Assembly: GCA_963704535.1 (NCBI GenBank)
Contig: OY969916.1
Span: forward strand, 9,672,001-9,736,000
Source of the DNA: G963704535 sp963704535
GTDB taxonomy: Bacteria > Chloroflexota > Chloroflexia > Chloroflexales > Roseiflexaceae
Direction of reading: 5' to 3'
DNA: 64,000 nt
Part shown: positions 53,165 through 64,000 of the stretch, piece after piece
Layout: each line of letters starts with the position of its first letter
Numbering within the stretch: the stretch's first letter is position 1
Made by a program: the position numbers and the translations under genes
Notes under the pieces: model-generated
The model's input: only the letters and a program-made list of their open reading frames with translations
Databases searched by the model: none
What the model was told of the DNA's origin: nothing

Positions 53165-55546
53165 CTATACTACGTCCGGCCTCTCCCCCACCGTACGTTG
53201 GGCACCCGCGCCAAGCCCCTCCTCGGCCAAGTCCTCCCCCGCTTCCAGCCGCGCCAGCACGACAGCCCGCTCCCTCGCGTTGGCGTGGCCGATCTCCTCC
53301 TCGTAGGCCAGGGCAGTGCGTAGGAGCGGCATGGCCTGTTCCCGCTCCCCTTGATCGGCAAGTGCCAGCCCGAACAACCACCCGCACTCGGCTTCCCCCC
53401 AACGATCGCCTACTTCTCGCAGGCGCGTGATCCCTTGCCTGAAGACCGTGGTTGCCTGCACCAGGTTCCCCCGATACGCCTGGGCACGGGCGAGACCGCT
53501 CAATGTGTAGCCTTCCAGCCGCCGATCACCGAGCGTTCGCGCAGTGGTGTGGGCCACCGTGCAGCACTCGAGCGCGCTCTCGATCTCACCTAAATCCGTA
53601 TACGCGTTCCCCAGGTTGTGCATAGTGAACCCTTCGACGCGACGGTCGCCCAGCGCGCGGGCAATGCTCAGGCTTTGCTGGTAGTAGGGAAGGGCACGTT
53701 GAGGCTCGTCCTGCTCAACATAGACGACCCCCAGGTTGAGCAAGGCCATCCCTTCCCGGCGCCGGTCGCCCAGCGCGCGGGCGCTCGTGATGTCTTGCTC
53801 CAAATAGACGATCGCGCGCCGAGTCTCGCCCAGCAGCCCGTAGACGTGTCCCAGGTTGCCGAGCGCGTTCCCTTCGCTTTGCCGGTCGCCCTGCGCGCGG
53901 GCGATGGTCAGACTCTGCTCGTAGTAGGAGAGGGCGCGCCGAAAATCGCCCAGGAAGCAGTAGGCACGTCCCAGCGTGGTCAAGGCCAGCATTTCGCTGG
54001 GCCACTTGCCCAGGCGTATCGCCACCTTATGCACGCGTTCCCACTGCGGGATGGTCTCGCACCGCACATCATCCCGCAGCTCGCTCAGGTATCGCGTTGC
54101 CGCAGCAGCATCTAGGAGCAGTTGGTCGCCTTCCGGTGTTCCTACCTGCGCCGCCACCCAGCGCCGCGCTGCATCGATGTGCGGACGCTCGGCATCAAAC
54201 CGCGCCAGCGCCGCCAGGGCTGCATCGCCCCCGGTCAGGTAGTGATCTTGCGTCTCCTGGGCTAGCTGCACCACCGCACGTGTGTAGCGCCATAGGACTG
54301 CTTCGTGCTCCTGCTCGGCCTCCAGGGTGCGCCGCGCCAGGTTCCGCACCAAGTCGTGCAGCCGCCAGCGCGCCCACTGCGCGTCATACATCACCAGATT
54401 GCGCCGCACCAGCAGATGAAGCATCGTTTCGACATCCTCCCCCACAGGTGCGTCCACCACCACCGACGCCAGGGCGGTGGAGAAATCGGCTACGAAGACC
54501 CCGAGCTGGCGAAACACCTGCCGGACCGGAAGGGCGAGCTGCACGTAGCTCAGGGATAGGGAGGCTTCCACATTGAGCTGCGGATCGTCCGGGTCGCGCA
54601 GTTGGGTGAGCCGCTGCCGTTCGTCGGCCAGGCCGGCCAGGTAGTCGGCTATCGGCAGAGCGGGGTCATTGTGCAAGATGCCGCCGCTGATACGCAGCGC
54701 TAGTGGCAGCGCACAGCAGTTCTGCGCGAGCACTTGAGCCTCGGCCTTGCTCAAGCGTGGGCAAATCCGGTACAACAAGGCAATCGCTTCGTCCGCGGCG
54801 AGCTGTTCTAGGTCGATGGTGGTCATGCCGGGGAGCGAGAAGCGCACCCTGCTGGTGACAAGCAGCGCGCATCCGGCCGGGGGCAGGAGCGGGCGCACCT
54901 GGGCTGCATCGTGCGCGTCGTCGGCCAAGATCAGGATCTGCCGCTCGTGCAACAGCGAGCGGTAGAGCGGCTGTAACTCCTCCAGTGCGACAGGGAGCTT
55001 GGTGTCGAGGGCGAAGGCGCGGATGACTTTCTGGAGCGCCTGTGCGGCGCTCAGTGGCTCGGCGCTGGTTCCGCACAGATCGAGCACGATTTGGCCGTCG
55101 GGAAACGTGGCACGGAGGTCATGGGCGACGCGGTAAGCCAGCTCGGTTTTGCCGATCCCACCCATGCCGCGCACTCCACTGATGATCGCGCCAGTCCCCG
55201 GAAGACGCGCTGCCTGGAGGGCCATCCGCAACTGCTGGGCCTCGGCCACCCGCCCGACGAAGTCGGCGACCGGCGCGCGGAGCTGGTGGCGGGCGGTCAG
55301 CGGGTCCAGAGTGCCGTGGGCGGGGGAGAAATCGGCCGCGCGCAAGAGTTGGTCGGTCTCGGTCGGCGTCAGGGCCAGGTCCTCGGCCAGCCGCAGGACC
55401 TGCTCGCGCTCTTTGGGCCGGTACAGCCCGCGCTCCCAGCCGCTGATCGTGTTGCCGTGAACTGCCAGGGCAGCTGCCAACGCGGCCTGGTTGAGCGAGG
55501 CCCGCTGGCGGAAACTGCGTAGCAGCTCCGCAAAGGTGAACTGCAT
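53165..55546 (-). CDS. HTH-NB-ARC-TPR STAND regulator
   Basis: 793 residues. XRE-type helix-turn-helix at ~1-65 (LNQAALAAALAVHGNTISGW), NB-ARC ATPase with GVRGMGGIGKTELAYRVA (~122-139), ILILADDAHD (Walker B), LLVTSRVRF and CCALPLALRISGG (GLPL-like motif), then a winged-helix segment, and about six tetratricopeptide repeats (~515-770; SEGNALGNLGHVYGLLGETR and similar). This is the plan of AfsR-like regulators and of bacterial STAND proteins. It converges on the NACHT gene (18 bp between stops). A strong promoter and a perfect dyad lie upstream, consistent with autoregulation. GAGGAG is upstream of the ATG. Confidence 0.9.
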   Translation of the reverse strand: MQFTFAELLRSFRQRASLNQAALAAALAVHGNTISGWERGLYRPKEREQVLRLAEDLALTPTETDQLLRAADFSPAHGTLDPLTARHQLRAPVADFVGRVAEAQQLRMALQAARLPGTGAIISGVRGMGGIGKTELAYRVAHDLRATFPDGQIVLDLCGTSAEPLSAAQALQKVIRAFALDTKLPVALEELQPLYRSLLHERQILILADDAHDAAQVRPLLPPAGCALLVTSRVRFSLPGMTTIDLEQLAADEAIALLYRICPRLSKAEAQVLAQNCCALPLALRISGGILHNDPALPIADYLAGLADERQRLTQLRDPDDPQLNVEASLSLSYVQLALPVRQVFRQLGVFVADFSTALASVVVDAPVGEDVETMLHLLVRRNLVMYDAQWARWRLHDLVRNLARRTLEAEQEHEAVLWRYTRAVVQLAQETQDHYLTGGDAALAALARFDAERPHIDAARRWVAAQVGTPEGDQLLLDAAAATRYLSELRDDVRCETIPQWERVHKVAIRLGKWPSEMLALTTLGRAYCFLGDFRRALSYYEQSLTIARAQGDRQSEGNALGNLGHVYGLLGETRRAIVYLEQDITSARALGDRRREGMALLNLGVVYVEQDEPQRALPYYQQSLSIARALGDRRVEGFTMHNLGNAYTDLGEIESALECCTVAHTTARTLGDRRLEGYTLSGLARAQAYRGNLVQATTVFRQGITRLREVGDRWGEAECGWLFGLALADQGEREQAMPLLRTALAYEEEIGHANARERAVVLARLEAGEDLAEEGLGAGAQRTVGERPDVV

Positions 55547-55571
55547 CTTTCACTCCTCATCTCCTCGTCTG

Positions 55572-55588
55572 TTGTGAGCGACTCACAA
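55572..55588. promoter_or_regulatory. Candidate operator: TTGTGAG-CGA-CTCACAA
   Basis: A perfect 7-bp dyad with 3-bp spacer, lying between the promoter and start codon of the HTH-NB-ARC gene. A further half-site GGTTGTGAA follows at 55592-55600. It may be the binding site of the protein's own HTH domain. Confidence 0.45.
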
Positions 55589-55610
55589 GCCGGTTGTGAA
55601 TCCGCCTGCT

Positions 55611-55639
55611 ATGATAGGGTCACAGTATCAGTGAGTCAA
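55611..55639 (-). promoter_or_regulatory. Sigma-70-type promoter of the HTH-NB-ARC gene
   Basis: On the minus strand: TTGACT, exactly 17 nt, TATCAT. It lies 65 nt upstream of the ATG, with the dyad between. Confidence 0.65.
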
Positions 55640-55670
55640 GTACTGTTACTTTTCAGATAAGGCCGTGCTC

Positions 55671-55733
55671 AGACCTGACAGGTCTTGGGAAAGGCATCGA
55701 AAGCGCCTAAGTCAGACCTATCAGGTCTTATTT
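55671..55733. repeat. Pair of short palindromes AGACCTGACAGGTCT / AGACCTATCAGGTCT
   Basis: Two near-identical 15-bp palindromes about 45 bp apart in the gap between the STAND gene and the megasynthase gene. Confidence 0.6.
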
Positions 55734-55770
55734 GCAAGGCATTGCATCTAGATCTCTATTCGGCAGACGA

Positions 55771-55861
55771 TATAGCATTCCTAAATGATTTGGAACCTGG
55801 AAAAGCTTTTCTGTGAGGGTTCCCCCACACCCCCTTTTCCAACTCTGGTAGGAATGCTATA
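55771..55861. repeat. Miniature inverted-repeat element, subfamily B, perfect 13-bp ends
   Basis: TATAGCATTCCTA at 55771-55783 is exactly mirrored by TAGGAATGCTATA at 55849-55861. The inside carries GTGAGGGTTCCCCCACACCC. It is the cleanest copy of the subfamily and lies 20 bp before the megasynthase start. Confidence 0.85.
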
Positions 55862-55881
55862 GAAGATATCAGGCGGGTGAT

Positions 55882-57876
<1,995 letters not shown>

Positions 57877-59693
57877 CATCGCAGAGCTGGGCGAGACGCT
57901 GCTGCGGGCGCTGGACCAGGCCGACGACGCCGCAGACGAGGACTGGGGCACGGTAGCGGCCACCGGCGATGTTCCGCTCTCGTATGGGCAGCGGGCGCTG
58001 TGGCTGCTGCACCAGCTCGCGCCGGAGAACGGGGCCTACCACATTGTGAGCGCGCTGCGCCTGCGCGGGCCGCTGGACGTGCCGGCGCTCCAGCGCTCAT
58101 TCCAGCGGGCCGTCGATCGGCACCCGGCGCTGCGTACGCGCTTTCCCAGCGTCGATGGGCAGCCACTCCAGCGTGTGCTGCCGCACGCCGGGATCAGCTT
58201 TCTGGTCGATGAGATCGGTGCCGCAGACGCGGCGTCGCTTGGGCAGTTCCTACTGGCGAACGCCTATCGCCCGTTTGATCTGGAGCACGGCCCATTGCTG
58301 CGGGTGCAAATCATCATCACCGCTCCGGATGAGTATGTCTTGTTGCTGGTCGCCCATCATCTCACGGCCGACTTCTGGTCGCTGGCGCTGCTGGCGCGCG
58401 AGGTCGGGCAGGTCTACGCGGCCGAGATCGGCGGCCCGCAGCCGGCGCTACCAGATCTGCCGATCGACTACCGCGCCTACGTGGACTGGCAGACGCGGCG
58501 GCTGGCTGGGCCGGCGGGCACGCGGCTGTGGGACTACTGGCGGCGGCGGCTCGCCGGCCCGCTCCCGGCGCTGAACTTGCCGACCGACCGACCGCGCCCG
58601 GCGGTGCAGCGCTCCCACGGTGCCAGCCTGGCCCAGGCGCTCGACGCCGACCTGTCGGGGGAGCTACGCGCGCTGGCGCGCGCGCGCGGCGCGACGCTCT
58701 ACACCGTGCTACTGGCGGCGTTTGCGGTCCTGCTCCAGCGCTACAGCGACCAGGACGATCTGCTGATCGGCACCGTCACCACCGGGCGCGACCGGGCGAT
58801 CCTGGCCGGCGTCGTCGGCTATTTCGTCAACTCGCTCGTGCTGCGGATTCAGCCCGAAGCGCGGATGGCCTTCGCGGCGCTGCTGGGCCAGGTGCGTAAC
58901 ACCGTGCTGGAGGCCTTCGAGCACCAGGACTACCCCTTCCCGCTGCTGGTCGAAAGGCTCCAGCCGGCGCGCGATCCGGGCCGCTCGCCGCTATTCCAGG
59001 TGATGTTCCAACTCCAGCAGCCGCCGCACGCTGCCCCTGCGGGCCTGGGCGCGCTGGCGCTGGGCGCGCCGGGGGTGCGGCTGGACCTGGGTGGGTTGCA
59101 ATTGGAGTCGCTCGGGCTGCCCCAGCCGACCGCGCAGTTCGACCTGGCGCTGCTGGCGGCCGAGCACGAAGGCCGGCTGCTGCTGGCCTGGAACTACAAC
59201 ACCGACCTGTTCGACGCGGCCACGATCAGGCGCATGGGCGCGCATTTCCAGGTCCTGCTCGCGGGCATTGTCGCGCGGCCGGATGCGTCCCTGGCGGCGC
59301 TGCCGCTGCTGCCCGAGCCGGAGCTGCGCTACCTGCGCGACGAGTTGAACAACACGGGCGCGCCCATCCCCACTGATCTCTGCCTGCACCACCTGATCGC
59401 CGCGCAGGCCGCCCGCACCCCCGACGCGATCGCGCTGCGCTTCGCGAACCAGCAGATCAGCTACCGCACGCTGGAGCGGCGCGCCAATCAACTGGCGCAG
59501 CACCTGCGCGATCTGGGCGTAGGTCCAGAGACACGTGTGGGCCTACTGGCCGAGCGCTCGCCTGAGCTGGTGATCGGCCTGCTGGGCATCCTCAAGGCCG
59601 GCGGCGCCTACGTCCCGCTCGACCCGGACTTTCCCCGCGAGCGGCTGGCGCTCATGCTGGAGGATGCACAGGTTTCCGTGCTGCTCACTGCCC

Positions 59694-59823
59694 AAGAACA
59701 AAGAACAAAGGACCAAGAACAAAGGGACTCCCAAGAACCAAGAACCAAGAACCAAGAACCGACCGGCCAGGAACCACCCAGCGTGGATTCCGCTTCTCGG
59801 TTCTCGGTTCTCGGTTCTGGGGC
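59694..59823. repeat. In-gene heptamer arrays (CCAAGAA)n and (TTCTCGG)n in the A domain
   Basis: AAGAACAAAGAACAAAGGAC, then CCAAGAACCAAGAACCAAGA on the left and CTTCTCGGTTCTCGGTTCTC on the right. They add about 40 in-frame residues (TKNQEPT type) between the A2 and A3 motifs and can fold back on themselves. Confidence 0.9.
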
Positions 59824-60562
59824 TGTGGTGGTCGATCTACACGCCGATTGGGAGCAGATCGCCCGGCAGCCGGCGGCCGACCCGGATAGCGGGGCGGTGC
59901 CCGACAACCTGGCCTACGTGATCTACACCTCCGGCTCGACCGGGCGGCCCAAGGGCGTGCAGATCTCGCACCGCGCGGTGGTCAACTTCCTGCTCGCGAT
60001 GGCGCGCCGGCCAGGGATCGCCGCCGCCGATGTGCTGCTGCTTGTGACCACGATCTCGTTCGACATCGCGGCATTGGAGATCTTCCTGCCGCTGGTCGCC
60101 GGGGCTTGCCTCCAGATCGTGCCACGCGCCACGCTGCTCGATGGGGCGGGCCTGGCCGAAGAGCTGCGCCGCACCGGGGTGACGCTCATGCAGGCGACGC
60201 CGGCGACGTGGCGGCTGCTACTGGCGGCGGGCTGGGCCGGTGCGCCGCACCTGCGCCTCCTCTGCGGCGGCGAAGCGTTCCCGCGCGACCTGGCCGAGGC
60301 GCTTTCCCCGCGCGGTGCGGCACTGTGGAATATGTACGGCCCGACCGAGACGACGATCTGGTCGGCGGCCGGGCCGGTCTCGCCCGGCGCCGGCCCGGTG
60401 ACGATCGGCCCACCGATCGCCAACACCCAGCTGTATGTGCTCGACCACCACATGCACCTGGCGCCGATCGGCGTACCGGGCGAGCTGTACATCGGCGGCG
60501 ACGGCCTGGCGCGCGGCTACCTGGGCCGCCCTGATCTGACCGCCGAGCGGTTCGTACCTTGT

Positions 60563-60657
60563 CCGTGGTCAGTTGTCAGTGGTCAGTTGCAACGGACAAC
60601 GGACCCTTCGACTTCGCTCAGGGCAAGCAACGGACAACTGACCACGGACAACAGACT
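60563..60657. repeat. In-gene heptamer array (GTCAGTTGTC / CAACGGA) before the A7 motif
   Basis: GTCCGTGGTCAGTTGTCAGT and the later GGACAACTGACCACGGACAA are complementary. CCCTTCGACTTCGCTCAGGG forms a hairpin between them. In frame (SGQLQRTTD, NGQLTTDN) just before LYRTGDL. Confidence 0.9.
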
Positions 60658-60860
60658 CTACAGGACCGGCGACCTAGTGCGCCGCCTGGCCGACGGCACC
60701 CTGGAGTTTCTGGGGCGGCTCGACCACCAGGTCAAGCTGCGCGGCTTCCGGATCGAGCTGGGCGAGATCGAGACCGCGCTGCTGCAACACCCGCAAGTGC
60801 GCCAGGCAGTGGTCCTGGCACGCGAGGACCGCCCCGGCGAGAAGCGGCTGGTCGCCTACG

Positions 60861-60955
60861 TGGTCAGTAGTCAGTTGTCAGTGGTCAGTAGCAACGGACA
60901 ACTGACAACTGACAACGGACAACGGACAACGGACAACGGACAACTGACCAATGAG
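60861..60955. repeat. In-gene heptamer array (CAACGGA)n near the end of the A domain
   Basis: GTCAGTAGTCAGTTGTCAGT followed by four CAACGGA units. In frame, it gives NGQLTTD NGQRTTD NGQLTN between the A8 and A10 motifs. Confidence 0.9.
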
Positions 60956-63130
60956 CTGCGCGCCTTCCTCAAGCAACGCCTGCCCGACTACATGATCCCG
61001 ACTGTGCTGCTGCTGGCGCAGATGCCGCTCACGCCCAACGGCAAAGTCAACCGCCAGGCGCTGCCCGCGCCGCACGACGAGGGGGCCGCGCCGCATACTG
61101 ACTCCCCGCCGCGCACCGAGCTGGAGCGAATGATCGCGCGGGTCTGGCAGGGGGTGCTCGACGTGGATCGCGTCGGCGTCCACGACAACTTCTTCGACCT
61201 GGGCGGGCACTCACTGCTGCTGGCGCGGGTCCACCAGCGCCTGCGCGAGCTGCTGCCCGGCGACCTGCCGATCGTCGATCTGTTCCGCTACCCGACCGTC
61301 AGCGCACTGGCGCAACACCTGAGCGGCGGCGCGCCGGCCCCGGCCACATCCGTACGCCGGGCGCTGGGAGCCGGGCAGGATCGGGCGGTCGCGATCGTCG
61401 GGATGGCCGGGCGCTTCCCCGGCGCCGGCGACATCGGGCAATTCTGGGCCAACCTGCGCGACGGGGTCGAGTCGATCACGATCTTCGGCGAGCAGGAGCT
61501 GCGTGACGCCGGCATCGACCCGGCAATGCTGGGCCGGCCGAACTACGTGCGGGCGCGCGCAACCCTGGCCGACGCCGACCGCTTCGACGCGGGATTCTTC
61601 GGCTTCACGCCGCGCGAGGCCGAGATCCTCGACCCGCAGCACCGCCTATTCCTGGAAGCCTCCTGGGAGGCGCTTGAGCACGCCGGCTACGACTCGGAGC
61701 GCTACCCCGGCCGGATCGGGGTGTTCGCGGGCGTCGGGATCAACAGCTACCTGCTGGAGGCCGACCCAGCGCGCATCGCCGCCGCCGGGCGCTACCAGGC
61801 CTTTATCAGCAACGACAAGGACTTTGTGCCCACGAGGGTCTCGTACAAGCTGAACCTGCGCGGCCCCAGCGTCACCGTTCAGACCGCCTGCTCCTCTTCG
61901 CTGGTGGCGGTCCACCTGGCCTGCCAGAGCCTGCTCAATGGCGAGTGCGACATGGTGCTGGCCGGCGGCGTGGCGATCAGCGTGCCGCAGCAGGCCGGCT
62001 ACCTGTACGAGGACGGCGGGATCGCCTCGCCCGACGGCCACTGCCGGGCCTTCGACGCGGCGGCGCGCGGCACGGTATTCGGCAGCGGCGTGGGCGTGGT
62101 GCTGCTCAAGCCGCTGGCCGACGCGCTCAACGACGGTGACACGATCTATGCGGTCGTCAAAGGCTCGGCGATCAACAACGACGGTGCGGCCAAGGTCGGC
62201 TACACCGCACCCAGCGCCGCCGGCCAAGCCCAGGTGATCGGGGATGCCCTGGCCGCCGGCGGCGTGCCGGCCGAGACGATCGGCTATGTCGAGGCCCACG
62301 GTACCGGCACCGCGCTGGGCGACCCGGTCGAGGTCGCGGCCCTAACCGAAGCCTACCGCGCCCAGACCGACCGCCGGCAGTTCTGCGCGCTTGGCTCGCT
62401 CAAGACCAATATCGGTCACCTCGACACCGCCGCCGGCATCGCCGGGCTGATCAAGACCGCACTGGCGCTCCAGCACAAACAGCTCCCACCCAGCCTGCAC
62501 TTCCATACTCCCAACCCGAACATCGATTTCGGCGCCGGCCCATTCTTCGTGAACGCCGCCCTGCGCGATTGGCCTGCCGATGGCGTAGCGCGCCGAGCGG
62601 GGGTCAGCTCATTCGGCATCGGCGGGACAAATGCACACCTGGTGCTGGAGGAAGCGCCGCTGATCATGCCCACGCCGGCTATGCGCCCCTGGCACCTGCT
62701 GCTGCTCTCGGCCAAAACCGCGTCCGCGCTCGACCAGGCGTCGGCCCGGCTGGCGGCGCACCTGCGCGCCAACCCGCAGCTCAACCTGGCCGATGTCGCC
62801 TACACCCTCCAAGTCGGGCGGCGGGCCTTTGATCACCGGCGCATCGTGATCAGCCGCGACGCAGCCGACGCGGCCGAGGCGCTGGAGTCGCGCGGCCCGG
62901 CCCGCGTATGGAGCGCCACCCGCCCGCCGGAGCAGCCCGCGATCGTGTTCATGTTTCCTGGGCAAGGGACGCAGTATGTCGATATGGGCCGCGAGCTGTA
63001 CGACCACGAGCCGGTCTTCCGGGCCGAGATCGACCGCTGCGCCGAGCTGCTGCGACCGCACCTGGGCCTCGATATTCGCCAATTGATCTACCCCAAAGAA
63101 CAAAGAAGCGACCAGCCAGACCCTGTACGG

Positions 63131-63323
63131 CGGCCCCTCCGTGGGCGCCCCACCGACGAACGGCGGCCCCTCCGTGGGCGCCCCACCGACGAACGGCGGC
63201 CCCTCCGTGGGCGCCCCACCGACGATCTCAGGAGAAGAGGAGAATGGGCAATCTCCAATCTCCAATCTCCAATCTCCAGGGCAGAACGGGCAATCTCCAA
63301 TCTCCAATCTCCAATCTCCAATC
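63131..63323. repeat. In-gene 39-bp tandem repeats plus heptamer array (CAATCTC)n in the AT domain
   Basis: Three copies of a unit with CGGCCCCTCCGTGGGCGCCC and CACCGACGAA (63131-63226), then two blocks of AATCTCCAATCTCC (63249-63281 and 63292-63323). The insert is not a multiple of three and puts the AT remainder in another frame. Confidence 0.9.
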
Positions 63324-64000
63324 AACCAGACGCAGTACACGCAACCGGCCCTCTTCGCGGTCGAGTACGCGCTGGCGAGGCTCTGGATGAGCTGGGGCGT
63401 ACAGCCGCAGGCCATGATCGGCCACAGCCTGGGCGAGTATGTGGCGGCCACGCTCGCAGGCGTGTTCGCTCTTGAGGATGCGCTGAATCTGGTGGCGGCG
63501 CGCGGCCGGCTGATGCAGGCGCTCCCACCTGGCGCGATGCTGGCGGTGGCACTGCCGGAAGCGGAGCTTGTGCCGCTGCTGGGGCCGGAGCTGGCGCTGG
63601 CGGCGGTCAACGGCCCGCGCGCGTGCGTGGTCGCCGGGCCGGCAGAGGCGATTGCCGCGCTGGAGGCCCAGGTGCAGGCCACTGGCGGCATGTGCCGGCG
63701 ATTGCACACCTCGCATGCGTTCCACTCGGCGATGATGGAGCCGATCGTCGCGCCGTTCGCGGCGCGGGTGGCGCAGGTGGTGCGCCAGGCGCCGCAGATC
63801 CCGGTGATCTCGAACCTGAGCGGCGGCCGGCTCACGGCGGCGCAGGCGACCGACCCGCAGTACTGGGCCGATCACCTGCGCCGGCCGGTGCGCTTCGCCG
63901 ATGGGCTTCGACAGGCGCTTGAGATGCCCGACCTGCTGCTGCTGGAGGTCGGGCCGGGCCGCTCGCTGGGCGACCTGGCGCGCCAGGCCGGGCCGCAGCG
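63324..64000 (+). CDS. Lipopeptide megasynthase part 3: rest of the acyltransferase domain (runs off the right edge)
   Basis: From about 63324 a third frame continues the AT domain without a break to the window edge: QTQYTQPALFAVEYALARLW, MIGHSLGEYVAATLAG (the nucleophile serine in GHSLG), then LHTSHAFHSAMMEP, which includes the substrate-selecting region (HAFH is the motif of malonyl-CoA-specific ATs). This is the direct continuation of the AT begun at ~62940, so it is the same protein interrupted by a repeat insert. No start codon or ribosome-binding site is visible at its beginning. Downstream ketoreductase, carrier or termination domains would lie beyond the window. Confidence 0.8.

Overview
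This is a GC-rich 64 kb stretch of a bacterial chromosome, most likely from the Chloroflexota (filamentous Chloroflexia, Roseiflexaceae/Kouleothrix-like). That placement is an inference. It rests on the ELWxSDGT and DUF11/Ig-like surface proteins, STAND ATPases with short N-terminal adaptor domains, an Rsm22-type methyltransferase, and very dense short intergenic repeats. No rRNA, tRNA, CRISPR array or prophage is visible.

Layout. 1-0.6 kb: the start of an IS4-like transposase running off the left edge, and a decayed HtrA protease tail. 0.6-7.8 kb: a kinase-like phosphotransferase, a secreted ELWxSDGT repeat protein and a polytopic GT-C-like membrane protein. 8-14.8 kb: MscL, a VOC protein, a HAMP-STAS sensor, a DinB protein, a large unknown protein, a methyltransferase and a coiled-coil protein. 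15-20.5 kb: cysK and a sugar ABC importer (binding lipoprotein plus two permeases, no ATPase gene here), then a BON protein. 20.7-22.2 kb: a membrane diguanylate cyclase behind a c-di-GMP-I (GEMM) riboswitch with its own terminator. 22.4-32.8 kb: an APH-like protein, a 2051-residue Ig-repeat surface protein, an SH3 membrane protein and a PAS-GGDEF-EAL protein. 33-45 kb: a class III aminotransferase, TspO-like protein, S9 peptidase, CbiG-CobJ fusion coupled to an N-acyl-D-amino-acid deacylase, a tandem-repeat locus, serine hydrolase, aldo-keto reductase and quinone reductase. 45-50.6 kb: Rsm22-like protein, a PknB-type kinase divergent from an FHA-winged-helix regulator, and two small genes. 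50.7-55.5 kb: two convergent STAND ATPases (NACHT; HTH-NB-ARC-TPR). 55.9-64 kb: a FAAL-ACP-C-A-PCP-KS-AT lipopeptide megasynthase running off the right edge.

Three window-wide patterns stand out. First, at least 15 copies of a miniature inverted repeat with a TGAGGGGGCTGCCCCCTCA-like or GTGGGGGAAGCCCCCAC-like core, all intergenic. Second, tandem heptamer/octamer arrays resembling cyanobacterial STRRs, both between genes and inside coding regions, where they encode seven-residue-periodic linkers. Third, eight apparent +1 frameshifts in otherwise well-conserved genes; six lie at an inferred GANTC site and four of these are the same change, GACTC to GAACTC. The third pattern suggests a motif-linked sequence error more than gene decay. 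For frameshifted genes I give the full repaired span.
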